A stretch of 64,000 nucleotides of DNA from Apricaphanius iberus (lineage: Eukaryota; Chordata; Actinopteri; Cyprinodontiformes; Aphaniidae): NCBI GenBank assembly GCA_028564705.1, contig JAPXFQ010002701.1, forward strand, positions 1,160,001 to 1,224,000. Reading direction: 5' to 3'. This document shows, in pieces, positions 11,301 to 23,029 of the stretch. Each line of letters starts with the position of its first letter. The stretch's first letter is position 1. The notes below the pieces were generated by a model. That model was not told where the DNA came from. It did no database searches and saw only the letters and a program-made list of their open reading frames with translations. A program made the position numbers and the translations under genes.

Positions 11301-14300
11301 TTTAGCTGCATTCCTCATCCTTTCCTCAGCAACTCTTATTTTTAGGTAGTTAAGTTCTTAAATTTTCTATTTTACAGGACTTTGTTTAAAGGGATAAGAA
11401 TAAAGGGGCTTGATATATATGACTAACATTCTTTACCATTTTTCATTTTTAAAATGTTGTGAAAACCATATATCCTTTCAGTTACACTTCTCAGTTATGC
11501 ACACCATCATGTTGATCTATCATAGAAAACAAAATCACGCGGCAGGAATATTTTTGCAAGGGTATAAAAAGGTATTAAAAGATGTGATGCTGTTTTTGTA
11601 ATAATCTTCTAAATATATAATTTTCCGATAATTATGGGGGAAACATGACAAAATAGGATAGTAGTGTAGCAAGGCATCTATAAAAAAGGTATAGATTCAT
11701 TTTATTTTTTTTACTTTTTCTTAATTAATCTGCTGGAATAATGTATTCTAAGTATTACAAAAAAAGAAATGGAGGTGAACAGTTTAAGCTGGAAACATCA
11801 CAAATAATTCCATATGTCACATATACTATTTCATTAGGCATGCATTGGACAAGATGATCGGCAAAAAACTTTAAATATGTCCAGAGAGGAGCATTTGAAT
11901 TTTAGATTTGAATTGTTGCCTTAGTAAAGGTATGAGATGGAACCTACTTTGTTAAGTACACAAAGGCATCTTTTCTATGCTTTTGAAATAACAATCAAAG
12001 CAAAGTAGCGATAAAAATCCAGAAAGATCCTCCCTAAAAATAGATTCTCCTTGGCAAATAAAGCGGCAAACACTTTTGAGGAAGAAAATTTATGAGGCAA
12101 TGAGTCAAATTAGAATGCACAGACCATTCTTGCAGAGCGCGAGAGACATTTGCACATGAAGAGTTGAAAATGAGTCGCATTCAGCCAAGCTGTGAGCTCC
12201 ACCTAGGAGGCAGTGAAAGGGACCGAGACAGGCACAGAGAGGGGCTGAGGCAGGCAGACGCCAAGCCTTGAAGAGGGGCATTCTGGCATAATGACTCTCA
12301 TTTACCATTGACAGGCCTTGGGAAAGTTAAACTAATTATGACGGCACACAGATGCTGAATAGCCCTTGATGAAGTTAATAACTGGCAAACTGACAAACAG
12401 GTGTTGAGTGATTTGTGTTACCTCCCCTGAAATTATGGGATGTTCAGATTTTTCGAGGAGATGGCTCAAAGCAGCAATCAAACCAAAAGGAAGAATCACT
12501 CTGGCAAATCTTTTCAACTTTGGTGAATTGCAACCTCAATAACTGAAGACTAAAAGCTTTCGCTTTATTCTGTCATACTAATGAAAATTAGCACTGAAGA
12601 AGTGGTAATAAATTGGAACAAAAGTACCTACGTGAGGTGGTAACAGGTGTCAGAATAAAAACCTTTTACTGGAAATGCATGCCATCCTGTTTAGTTTTGG
12701 AATTGAGTCTGGTATGCACATATGATATGCAACTCTTCCAACACTCATCAGATTCTACATTTATGCAGATCTCTCTACATTTGGAAAAGCCCAAAAGTAC
12801 TGAAATTAAGCTTATCACGCTTTTAAAGGTAAATTTAGGAACTGTTAAAGGGTTAACAAAGGATTACCTTAAGCCGACTACCAATGTGGATGTATTTCAG
12901 TCTGTACTGTCCTACCTTATAAGAAATTCATCACATATCATAAAACTTTGAAACAGTAAAGATTTATTAAACCCATAATCTACATTCTTATATGTCAAGG
13001 AGAAATCTAGGACACATAGAAACACCTTCATCTATATCCCACTTCACTACAGGTCTTAGTTAAAAGGTAAACCTATTGTTTTATGTATGAAGGTAGCAGT
13101 CTAAACAGAATTTCTCTAAATGTATACATTGACCAAAAGGTTTGCACCCTGAAAGGCTTGATTACGTCAAGTACACCTGAAAGGCCATAAATGTTATGAA
13201 GGTTTTTGATTAATTCCATTTTAGAATTAGGTTGAATTTTAGGTAATGATTGTTTATACATGTGATTAGCTTTTGGATGAATTTGCATATTCTTTAATGG
13301 AAATATTCCTCTAGTACAACCAAACTGCAACCAATACTTCACTTTCAATTTAATGTACAATTCTTCATATTCAAGCTTATAGACATATACGCATGTATTG
13401 GCCATGTAAAAATGATGTGTAACCTGGAAATTGTAAAGGAAATAAAAAAGAAATCTGATAATTATTGATTACTGTTTCAGTTATTAAGCTTATAAATACA
13501 TACTGGCATGCTTTAAATCACAATGTGTATGAACTATGTAATTTGATGTATTTTTGTTGAGAAAAAAATTCTCCTTCTTTTTAAGCTTCTCCCTTCAGGG
13601 ATGGCCATAGCCAATCATCTGTCTCCATTAATCCTATGCACTGCATCCTCTTGCCTCACCCCAACTAACTTCACGTCCTATTTCACCTCATCCATAAATC
13701 CAGTCTTCAGGAACAAACTATATACCAGAAAAAACATACTCCACATTTTCCCATTATTACTATATTATATTATTTCTATGTTATCACAAATAATCTATTT
13801 TAATACTTTTGACAGACATGAAAAAATATATACTTAGGCACAAAGGAATGTGCAAAAAGCTTTCAGCACCACTATGGGGCCATATGGCCATTTGCATGAA
13901 ACACAGTTCAGAGCGTGAGGAAAAGCTAAATGGCAATTCTCCCTGAAAGGCATAGAATTGTGCAATGTATTTAAGTTACTTCATGTTTTGCCAGTCATCA
14001 TTGAATACAAATTCAGAGATATGAATTACATTAAATCAAAAAATTTATATTAATGTTTTTGTAGTGAATAAAAGACATCCAACGGAAAGTAAATCTGTGA
14101 TGAGAGGGGGGATATCTTCCTTCACAAATACATTTATAGGTTACATGGACAGCTCTATGAACGCCCTATATCTCCTTTGATTAATTTATATAAGTATAAC
14201 TTTCTTCAATGTGTTTGTGCCTTAATGTAAAAATATAATCTAGGTGCATGACAGCACAATAAATAAACTAGCGAATCATTTGGGTTTTCACTCTAGATAA

Positions 14301-17026
14301 GTTACTGTTATTGTATTGGGCTATTTGTTTGTACTTGGAGGACTTGAATATATTGCCCTAAATTTTGTTTGCTCAATTTTGATGAAAGTTCCCATAATGT
14401 GATGAGCAAAACTGAAATAAATTACAACAGGTTTGCTCAGTTTTTCCTGCTTTCCTTAATCATAATTAAAAATTGTACATGTTTACAGTTTTTGCAGTGA
14501 AAATGTTCATGACTTCTTCCTAGAAGAAGGCATTTTTATCTTCTTCATCAAGATTATCTTCCCGATGGAAGGTGGTGTTTTAAAACCTGAGTTTGTAAGC
14601 TCAAACTTACAAACAAATCTCACATAAAAAGATCCTGCATGACAGAGAGAGTAAGGATGGACAAATATGCAAATATTCTGAAAGCCACAGAACTTAATTG
14701 CCTAATATTTTCTTAAGCAGATGATTAATTAATAAAACATTTTAGGAAATATTCCTCACTTAAAATGATACTTCTCTTTTACACCGTACTCTGAGAGTGA
14801 AGCATGCTGATGGAACAAATCATTCCCTATCCCCCAAAAATATCTGGCAGTCAGTGCCTGTATTCCCCGTTGGTTATCAGACTGAAGCAAGTTTATAAGA
14901 TGAAATGAGAAATTATTGCCTATTCTGAGCTAAATCACTAATTATTTATGGAGATGAATATTTGTATTCAGACCTTTTGATGGCAATAAATCATTAAACC
15001 CTGTGGGTTCAAAAATTAAAATGCCCACTTCAGAGAGTTTACCAAAGTGGGAGTGATTGTTTACTAAGCAACAGCCCAGAGTTCACTAATGGAACCCAGG
15101 TAAACATTATTTTGCTCTAAAAAATAATGCATTGTGCATCTATCCTTGTCCCTTCGAGCTAAAAGCAGTGAGCGCAGACAATGTGTGAGACTCTGATTTG
15201 CAACCATCTACCTTGCAGTACTGCACAGCATTCTACTGCTGAGTCTGATTGTATAAAAAAGTTAATTGACATTTAAACTATTTAAATATCTTATGTGTGT
15301 TTCAGGTTCCAACCTGAATAACTTAATTTCCTTCCATATGTCCCTGGAAGTCTGCCCTGCATTGATGCAAAATTACCTTCCCTCCACTTCCTATTCAGTT
15401 AGGTGGTGTTCTGTTAAGAAGACTAAATATTATGTCAGGCAAAAGCTGAATATGAGCTGATGTTTACTTGAGGAGTAATAAATTAGCACTGGCACTGTGT
15501 TGTAGGTGTCAGGTAGTTGCCATTATGAAACTATTTGAGGCTTTTAAAAAGGGATAATTGCATTTTGTTACCATGGTTTAAAGTCCTTACAGTGAGATGC
15601 AAGAGAAAATATCAGAGTGATTTGAGATTTCTCCATCTGCAGCTCATATTACACCTGTTGCCGTACACTGCTGGCCAGGTGACTGAAAGAAGTCTTTCAT
15701 ATTTTACCTTTGGGGAAACTGAAGGTGTTAAAAATCAGAAGAAAAAGATTTATTCTAGATAGCATTTAAGTTACTGTAACAATCAATGCATTCCAAACGC
15801 CACAGCAGAAACATTTGTTTTATTTGAAATAAGATTTTAAACTATGATCTAATTTTATGCTTTTTTTAGTAATGTGACACTGTAGAACTATGGTTTTATA
15901 CTCAAGTTTGTCAGATTGTAAAAGCCTCATTTTTGCCTAATGTATGCATATTGAGTAGAGATTGGTGAAACAGATAAATACTGCTCATAATGGGGACGTT
16001 CAAGGACATTAAATGGTTTTAGGTGTACTTAGGTAAAATGTCTCTCTTTAATATAATGCTTGCAGTTTGATCTGCTAAATTATAATAAGAAAGTTCAAGA
16101 GTTCAAAAGTTAGAATTATAATTATAATTTGTGAGTGTTATGTATCCATTTCACCTTGTTTACAAGGAACATCAATGTAAAGCTATAATATTTATTTTAT
16201 TTTATTTTGAAGGTACTGAGACTTCACAAAGTAATACTGCGAATCATGTGTAGGGGTTGATTACTAAACTGTAGTGATAGGCAGAGACACAGATGGTCAA
16301 AAAACAGTTTAGTTATACTGATGAAGAGGGGAAGCAGACTCGGACCACTGGGAAATAATTAGGACAAAACTACTGTGCACGAATCTGTTGCGGCTTCCCA
16401 CTGGACTGTGTCAAACAGCTTGGTCAATAATCTTCCGCAATTCCAGAGGATTAGAGTCTTATTAAGGAGCACCGTCTGTCAGATGGATCCTCAGTGGCAA
16501 AACAAATCACTTCCTTACTGTTTCTGTTGGATTTCAAAGGGAGCGATACACTGGTAAAACGCACGGCGAGGTTCATTATCACATTAGGTGGAATATGTTC
16601 CATAACCCGGTTTGCTTTGTGAGTGTCTTATTAAGTTATCCTCTTCTCCTGAGGCTGTTTTCATACTTGTGATTAACAGTATTACTGTTACGCAACCAAG
16701 TGTTGAACTCGGTCTACCCTCTGGCAGAGTGTGAGGGATCTATAACTTGTAATTGGGCGCATTCCGAGAGCCTTGTGACTAATTTAACATTTAATTCAAT
16801 ACAAGTAGTGGTTTAGTTTGATCTAATTTTTACTTTTTGTTTTGTTTTTCTCTATTTTTAATGTCACTTTTTAAAGACAATGAATAATAATCTTGTTGTA
16901 CGTTTAAAATTCTCACTTGTAGATCTGGACATTGCCAACCCGATGCCCCTTTTTTCCACACCTTTTGCAGTTCAACAGAGAGGAAACAACCTTCACAAAA
17001 GTGCGTGCAGGAAGCCAAGTTCTTAC
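11301..17026. other. AT-rich sequence, possible intron of the gene at 17.1 kb
   Basis: I see no confident exon or repeat. If the exon at 17027-17111 is real, this is the 5' end of its first intron. Blocks at about 12040-12530 and 14930-15280 are of higher complexity and might be conserved non-coding sequence. A 110-codon minus-strand ORF at 13073-13405 has no domain I recognise. Confidence 0.4.
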
Positions 17027-17111
17027 CTCCTCCGTGGATTTGAGCGATTACAGCGGCGAGAGCCAAAACCGCAAATAGAGTCTTAAACTGGCGGCAACGT
17101 CTCGTGCACAT
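17027..17111 (-). CDS. Candidate first coding exon with signal peptide; gene not identified
   Basis: On the minus strand an ATG at 17111 sits in a good initiation context (GCCGACATG). It opens 28 codons: a basic start (MCTRRCRQFK), a hydrophobic core (TLFAVLALAAVIA) and QIHGG. The -3/-1 residues V and A would suit signal peptidase cleavage after VIA. The frame then meets a strong splice donor, GGAG|GTAAGA at 17027/17026, leaving phase 1, which is common after signal-peptide exons of cell-surface and secreted proteins. The surrounding DNA is CpG-rich, unlike the rest of the window. The product would enter the secretory pathway. Which protein it is cannot be told from the leader alone, and no second exon was recognised. 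It could still be chance. Confidence 0.5.
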
Positions 17112-17440
17112 GTCGGCGAAAGTCGAGGTTCGCTCTTCCCGACGAGAAACGGAACGTCCGTGTGTTTCAAAGAATAACAGTGGTACTTCCAGTGGCCGAG
17201 GAAAGAAAGGGGACAAATATATGATCAACGACGAGATTTACAAATCGTTCTGCTTCCAGGAATAATTCGATGATTGAAGAGGGTCGGGAATAATCAAGTG
17301 GATCGCGGAGGTCCCGTTTTAATTTGGACGCGCGGGTAAGCGGATTGCTGGCTGTGGGAGCTGTCGGCAAGAGAGAGAGAGACAGAGAGGCAGTTCAGCA
17401 CCGCGGACAGCTCCTAGCGTCTGTGGAAGGAACCGCCTCC
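17031..17440 (-). promoter_or_regulatory. CpG-rich promoter / 5' UTR island
   Basis: I count about 35 CpG dinucleotides in roughly 410 bases, including GGACGCGCGGG, ACCGCGGAC and CCCGACGAGAAACGG. Most of the window is CpG-poor. The island covers the candidate first exon and its upstream side on the minus strand. I see no clear TATA box, which is usual for CpG-type promoters. The start site cannot be placed. An A-rich tract (about 17458-17481) borders the island. Confidence 0.5.
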
Positions 17441-17739
17441 AACAACTTAGTTGGAGTAAAAAAAAAAAAAAAGAAAAAGAAAACCATTCCGCCCAGTTTA
17501 TTTACTATCCTGTTTGACGTAATCAAGAGCAAATGTCATTTTTGAATTCTAATCTGCTTTTAATGACATTGTCAAAATACGCATATTCAAAACTGAAGAA
17601 ATCAGCCTTTAAGACTTTTGAGAGACGATAACCTTCTTTTTCTCCTCACTATCTAACATTTTTTCTTTTTTTTTTTTTTTTTAGATCAGATAGTATTACC
17701 AAAATTACATATCTTGAAATTCAGTTGTTAATATACATT

Positions 17740-18250
17740 TACTTTGTATTTTGTATTCAGACTGTATGGGTTGGTTCACATGTTATTGGTGTCACTCATC
17801 AAGCTTTCTTACAGGGTTTTTATCTGAATTTTGGCCCATTCCCCTGGTGTAACCGAGTCAGGTTTCTAGGTCACCTTGTTGATGCATATGTTCTTAGGTC
17901 TAGACATAATTTTTCAAGAGGGTTTAAGATAGAATCTCAATTGAATTTGCTGTCTTCAAATTACTTTGAAACTTTAAATTTGCACCAAGATCTACTGTAA
18001 CTGCCTTTTGTGTTACTTTCAAACTAATGGCTTCTTCTTCTCTGAATGGCCTTTGAACTCTGGATGGGACAAGAGTTGTTTCACACTGAATGTAGACACT
18101 CTCTTGCTAACTTCAGCCACCCTTTTCACAAGGTGCTGCTATTCTGTTTTGGGTCATGTGTGCAAATATCACCAAAACATGATCATCACAGAACTAATTG
18201 CCTTCCTGAATATAATTCCTGGACAACCTCATGCTATTTACAGTTGCTTT
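17740..18250 (-). pseudogene. Tc1-like relic, salmonid/Sleeping Beauty-type lineage
   Basis: The plus strand carries antisense pieces of a Tc1 transposase gene. TTTTGGCCCATTCCCCTGG and GTAACCGAGTCAGGTTTCTAGG are typical of the C-terminal part of salmonid-type Tc1 elements. ATGGCTTCTTCTTCTCTGAA and CACCCTTTTCACAAGGTGCT are typical of the middle part. Much of the catalytic centre is deleted and no frame is intact. It lies a few hundred bases upstream of the CpG island. Confidence 0.65.
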
Positions 18251-18259
18251 AAAACAGAT

Positions 18260-18652
18260 TAGGGATGTGTACAAGCAAGAATCTGGCAATATGATATGTA
18301 TCACGATATAAAAGGAACAATATGATATATTATGTTGCAATACCATGAGGAACACTATATATTGGGATTTTAAAAACTTTAACTGTAGAAAACTGTCACA
18401 ACACTCTGAGCATACATAACATATCTAGTTTTATTACTAGATTATGTTGATCAACGGGAACAAAGAAGGTGAAAACAGCCACCACCTAGCAGTCTTACTT
18501 TAAATTTCACTACAAAAATCACTGTCATCATTAATAGTTCAATTCAAATTCTTGAAGATATAAAAATTATAATTTGCTTTTGAATATTGATACAATATTG
18601 TGACATAAATTATCATGATAAATTGGCATATCGAGAGTTTCTTACATCCCTA
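18260..18652. mobile_element. hAT-like MITE
   Basis: The ends are inverted: TAGGGATGTGTAC... on the left and ...CTTACATCCCTA on the right. Inside them are further imperfectly inverted AT-rich blocks (GATATGTATCACGATA against TATCATGATAAATTGGCATATC). There is no coding capacity. The 8-bp flanks (AAACAGAT and ATTGAAAT) are too diverged to prove a target-site duplication. The hAT assignment rests on the TAGGGATG-type ends. Confidence 0.55.
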
Positions 18653-19899
18653 ATTGAAATAGTTGAGCATGGTCCCTTCAGTGAAAAATCTTTTAGTGGA
18701 AAATTATATCGCACTGCCCAGTTGTGTGTTTATTTTCAATTACCATTTATTATTGCTTTTAAAAAATCAATAATGGATAGTATCTTTAAAAAAAAACACA
18801 GTTAGAGCTGCACATTCATTTTCTACCTAACATACACACATTTTGAATTTGCATTGTGTTTCAGAATATGCTGTGATCCGTATCGCATTGCAAAAGGACT
18901 AGCAAACCTTTCTGCTTCGCAGTTATATATAGTCATTACTTTAAAAAGCAGCAGGGGGGCTTGAAGAAGTTCAATAAAATAAAAAAAAAATGGTTAAAAA
19001 GAGTTCTGTCAAGAAATCCGATATTGATTCTGACCGAGTCCAGCCATATTCTTGTATGCTATCCACCATGGTCCACATCAGCATTCAATTGAATTTCTTT
19101 TTTTCATTTCTAGTCCTAAATATATCACATACCATTATGACTATTTTTTTCGCCCTTGCCCTATACAAACACCAGGAGAGCAGCTGAGTCGATTTTTTTT
19201 TTCCTATAGTTCAATTCTCAGTAAAGCTTAGACCCCGCTGTGCGTGATAAGCCCCATGGTGAGACATTCCTCAGGTGCTGGAAATAACCATGCCATGCTC
19301 TGAGCATATTAGGTCACTTTTCTGCCCCCCTTTCGCGTTTGGTTTATGTCTCAGGGCTGTAACAGTTTGCCACTGAGATATATCTGTCCACTCCTTTCTA
19401 ATGAATAAAGTGGTGTTGTTAAATCAGTGACTGTGAGTAGGGCTATAAAATACAACAGGCACTCCAGCGGCCAGAGTACGAGCATCGTGTAATGAACAAG
19501 AGGGAATATACCCCACCCTGGACTACAATCACAAACTTGTATTCATTTCACCGGGATTTTATGGATCAGACCAACAGAACGTAATATATAATTAGGAATT
19601 GGACAAATAAAAAATCTATTCAATTTTAAGTTTTTGTTTATTTATGTCTTCTAGAAATAGAAATAAGAACAGTTTGCTGTGCAATGTGTTTAGTCCTTTG
19701 TTCTATATTTTGCTGAAATACATTTGCTGCACATATAGCTGTGATCATTCATTCTGCCATGCATTCATTTGCTGTGTCCTCCATTTCTGGAATGTACAAC
19801 TATTGGCTGTCCTGTTTCATCTCCTATCTTACTTCTAACAGTGATGTGCTTCTTGAAACACTTCCACACAGGCATGTTTTGTGAAGAACATCGATAGTA
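18653..19899. other. AT-rich non-coding sequence
   Basis: I see nothing gene-like or repeat-like with confidence. Confidence 0.4.
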
Positions 19900-20230
19900 G
19901 CAGTCCTGTTATAAGTATATTCCTGCCTGACCTGTGGATCTCTGCAACTCCTTCAGACTTACCATAGGCCTCATTGCTGCTTAACCGATCAATGCTCTCC
20001 AAAACAATCTTTTCAGTTTAGGTATGTGGTTATGTTTTGGTAAGTCTGCAGTTGTGCTATACTTCTTCCATGTCTTGACTGAGAGCTTTAAAGCTTGATA
20101 CTTTTTCATAGCCTCCTGCTTTGGACTCCACCGTAATTTTGTTCCTTACTTGTCTGCTGAGCATGATAATTTGTTTGTTATCTAATGTTTACCCCTGACG
20201 TCTTAACATACCAAATATATTTATGATGGG
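19900..20230 (-). pseudogene. Tc1-like transposase N-terminal relic
   Basis: The plus strand reads as antisense of the N-terminal helix-turn-helix part of a Tc1 transposase. Examples are CTGACCTGTGGATCTCTGCA, TCAGTTTAGGTATGTGGTTATG (antisense of the GRPR-type segment) and GGTAAGTCTGCAGTTGTGCT. Short indels break every frame, and neither ends nor catalytic domain are present. Confidence 0.65.
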
Positions 20231-20341
20231 ATTAGAGTGCACTGAATTTGATTTAGGGGAGTCAGAATGATAGGGGCTGCATACTGTGATGTTTGAGTTT
20301 AGCTTTCTGACCCATATGCAGAACACCACACAGGAGACCAG

Positions 20342-20660
20342 TTCAATTCAGTTTATTTATATAGCGCCGGTCGATGTGATCTCAAGGCACTTTGCAAGAA
20401 AAGTCGTTTTAATACAGTTATACAACAATCCCAATCAGTTAAAAAGTTTTATATGTAAGGAATCCCAGCAGATTGCGTTGAGTCATTAATGTGAGGTTGT
20501 GCCCTGAACATGAAGACTCCAACCCTTGGAAATCCCTCATACTGAGAAAGCATGTAGCAACTGTGGAGACGAAAAAATGTCCCTTTAACAGGAAGAAACC
20601 TCCAGCAGAAGCTGGCTGAGTAAAGGAGGTCATCTGCCATGGCTGTCTGAAGTGAGAGTA
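20342..20660 (-). repeat. Fish dispersed repeat with non-LTR-type 3' tail
   Basis: The block begins TTCAATTCAGTTTATTTATATAGCGC, which inverted reads as the GCGCTATATAAATAAA tail common to fish non-LTR elements. It continues with GATCTCAAGGCACTTTGCAAGAA and GTCCCTTTAACAGGAAGAAACCTCCAGCAGAA, motifs I recognise from repeats found throughout teleost genomes. No coding part remains. The right limit is uncertain. Confidence 0.55.
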
Positions 20661-21283
20661 CTTACCATATTAAAGAAAGTAAGAAGTTGATAACATGACA
20701 TGGAGGATGTTTGGTCACTTGGAGCATCATCTGTATCGATGCTCCCCATCCAACAGGGTGTTGCAGTAAAGCAGGATACCAAACCAGGTGTAGCTTCTAT
20801 GGAAAGAAAACACTGAGAGAAAACAAGGTTAACTGCCTAAATAACAGCAAAGAAAAGAATGTAGGTAAATCTGTGGAACCAGGAACACTGTACAGAGGAA
20901 TGGAAATGAGGAGGATAACTTCAGAACAGGAAGATTACAGTTCCCCCTCATCAATGAGAAGTCTTTGATAGTACTCAGGATTGGCTTACTTTGAGCAGGA
21001 GATGCTGCCAGGGAAGAGAAGCTAGATGTTCAGGATGTCTTCCTACAAAGCTCCGTGAGGCGATGAGGGAGTGGAGAGGCTGAAGCGAGGACATTGGAGA
21101 GAGGACATGGGTGAGCTAGGAGCCAGATGACCGTCAGACATGAAGTAAACCAGAGCGTATGGAAAAGTTGGAGAATGGATCATGGATAAATGACAGGGGC
21201 AGCAGCGTGGACACAGAGGAACCTTCGAAGGAGTACAAGTAAGGTTAAACACAGGTAAGTGGGAGGATAAATGTCCACTAGGA
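20661..21283. other. Non-coding sequence
   Basis: I see no gene. It may be a continuation of the repeat on its left, but I find no clear motif. Confidence 0.35.
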
Positions 21284-21507
21284 CAGTGTTTTTCAGCCTT
21301 GGTCCCCAGGACCTACTGTCCTACATGTGTAGGTGTTTCCCTGTTGCCACTCACCTGACTTCAAGAAAAGGGTGATTAATGGGCTCCTGCAACACTTTAT
21401 GGAATACAGTAACTAATGATATCATTTTAATCAAGTGTACTGGAGCATAGACACTTCTGAAACATGTAGGGCAGTGGATCCTGAGGACCAGGGTTGAGAA
21501 ATGCTGC
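21284..21507. mobile_element. hAT-type foldback MITE
   Basis: The two halves are inverted copies. CAGTGTTTTTCAGCCTTGGTCCCCAGGACC on the left pairs with GGATCCTGAGGACCAGGGTTGAGAAATGCTG on the right, and the pairing continues inward for roughly 80 bases (for example GTGTTTCCCTG... and ...ATAGACACTTC). The flanking octamers are CACTAGGA and CACTTAGA (6 of 8 equal), consistent with an old 8-bp hAT target duplication. Confidence 0.7.
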
Positions 21508-21735
21508 ACTTAGAAATACAAGAAGGAGTAGGAGACAACGAGGGCTAGAGGTTACCATGGAGATGAGATGCTCAGGCATAGAAGATCTGACAGTCGGCTT
21601 CACCTGATGATGAGCGTCAATCAGGTGCAGCACTGCCCTCAAGCTTGATGGACAGGCCTTTGACTCAAACAGGACCCCTAGTGAAGAACGACCAGAAGGA
21701 CACCCAGACAGACAGAGACAGATACTCCAGACTTC

Positions 21736-22192
21736 TAATGCTGCATTCAGACCGCAGGCTTTGTCAGCGTCAGTACCGTCAATATTACAAGTTAAGTTTA
21801 TGGTGGAGGAGGTTGGAGGAGGGTCGTAGGTTCTGCGGCTATTTGTGAGCGTTGGGTCCGTCAACTTTTCAAGCTTTTCGTGCGTTTCAAGCTTCAAAGC
21901 TCATAACGCTAGCAACGCAGAAGTTCAGCTCGTTGAACTTCTGACAGTCTTAACGCTCTTGACGCAGCACGGCAACCAATCAGAGCGTCTCACTGTACTG
22001 ACGTTGCCAGACGTCGATGCTGCCTAGCCAACAATGATCTGCGAGTGTTTAAAACATACAGCAGAGAAAGGACCGCCTACTAGCTTTGCAAGCTTCAGCT
22101 TAAAAATGGGTCTTTTGTGTATATGCTTCAAACTAGTCGCTTTATGAGCGTTGCTTGACGCTGACAAAGCTGGCAGTCTGAACGCACCATTA
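21736..22192. mobile_element. MITE with 37-bp TIRs, probably PIF/Harbinger-like
   Basis: The left end TAATGCTGCATTCAGACC...CTTTGTCAGCGTCA is matched by the inverse of the right end TGACGCTGACAAAG...GTCTGAACGCACCATTA. The interior is CpG-containing, with further inverted pieces (AGCTTCAAAGC, GCTTTGCAAGCTTCAGCTT), and has no transposase. TIRs of the TAATGGTGCGTTCAGAC type occur in fish Harbinger MITEs; the assignment is by recollection only. Confidence 0.65.
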
Positions 22193-23029
22193 CACATAGA
22201 AATGCACGCTAAAGTTTGAAGAAACGTGTTTTACTTCACTTTAGAGTTATGATCCTCTTTGTGTTACATAAAATCTGAATAAAACACATTAAAGTTTGCG
22301 GTTGTAATGTGGCAGAACATAGAATGTTTCAAAGGGTATAAAATTGTTTTCGATTGGTACCATATATTGTTCTTTAGCAATGGAGATGAGGTGGTTCTGC
22401 CATACACAAAACAAATCAACGCTGTTCCCGAGGCGCCTGAAACATTAGTAGTCTGAGCTCATGTTATCCGCATGACTATTTCACAATACATTTGTTGAAA
22501 GATTCTTTTTGAGATGGATTGGCAAACAAAGATTGTGCACACTGCAATTTTTGGAGACATCCTCAAAGAGACGGAGGCTGAAAGCAACCTTTTAAGAGAA
22601 ACTTAACAAAAGATGCTGCACTGTAGGGAAGAAATACTTTTTTTTCTCTTTTTGAGAACATTAGATCATCTAAAACTGTTCTAGTATTGCTTGAGTTGAG
22701 CATCAAATGCAGGTCCTTAAAAATCTTTAACAAGATGAGGTTATTGGTGTGAGTGGGCAGAAATATACCAGGTTGCTGAAAGGAAATAAACTCCTACAAG
22801 CACCAAGGGTCATTTGCTGTTACATCCTTTGGGCCCACCTCTGACCTCCATAATAAGTATGAGCATGTTCAGAACTAAATGAAGCATGCAATACGAATCT
22901 TCCAATGTTATGACAAGCCTTTTGTTCACTAGAAATTGTATTAAGCAAGACTACAAAATGAAATATGTAAAAAACAAATTATCAGCATGATGAAATCCTT
23001 TGCACCCCCTCCTCTATGAATATTAGATA
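22193..23029. other. AT-rich non-coding sequence
   Basis: I see nothing supported here. Confidence 0.4.

Noticed and set aside
13073..13405. 110-codon minus-strand ORF as a possible exon of the gene starting at 17.1 kb
   Set aside because: No recognisable domain, no convincing acceptor or donor in phase 1, and strongly AT-driven composition.
16996..17228. Longer minus-strand ORF through the candidate exon (132 codons from 17228 to 16830)
   Set aside because: The upstream part is better read as 5' UTR and the part after 17026 as intron, given the Kozak-like ATG at 17111 and the GTAAGA donor.
21427..21897. 156-codon minus-strand ORF
   Set aside because: It runs through parts of two different MITEs, so it cannot be a real gene.
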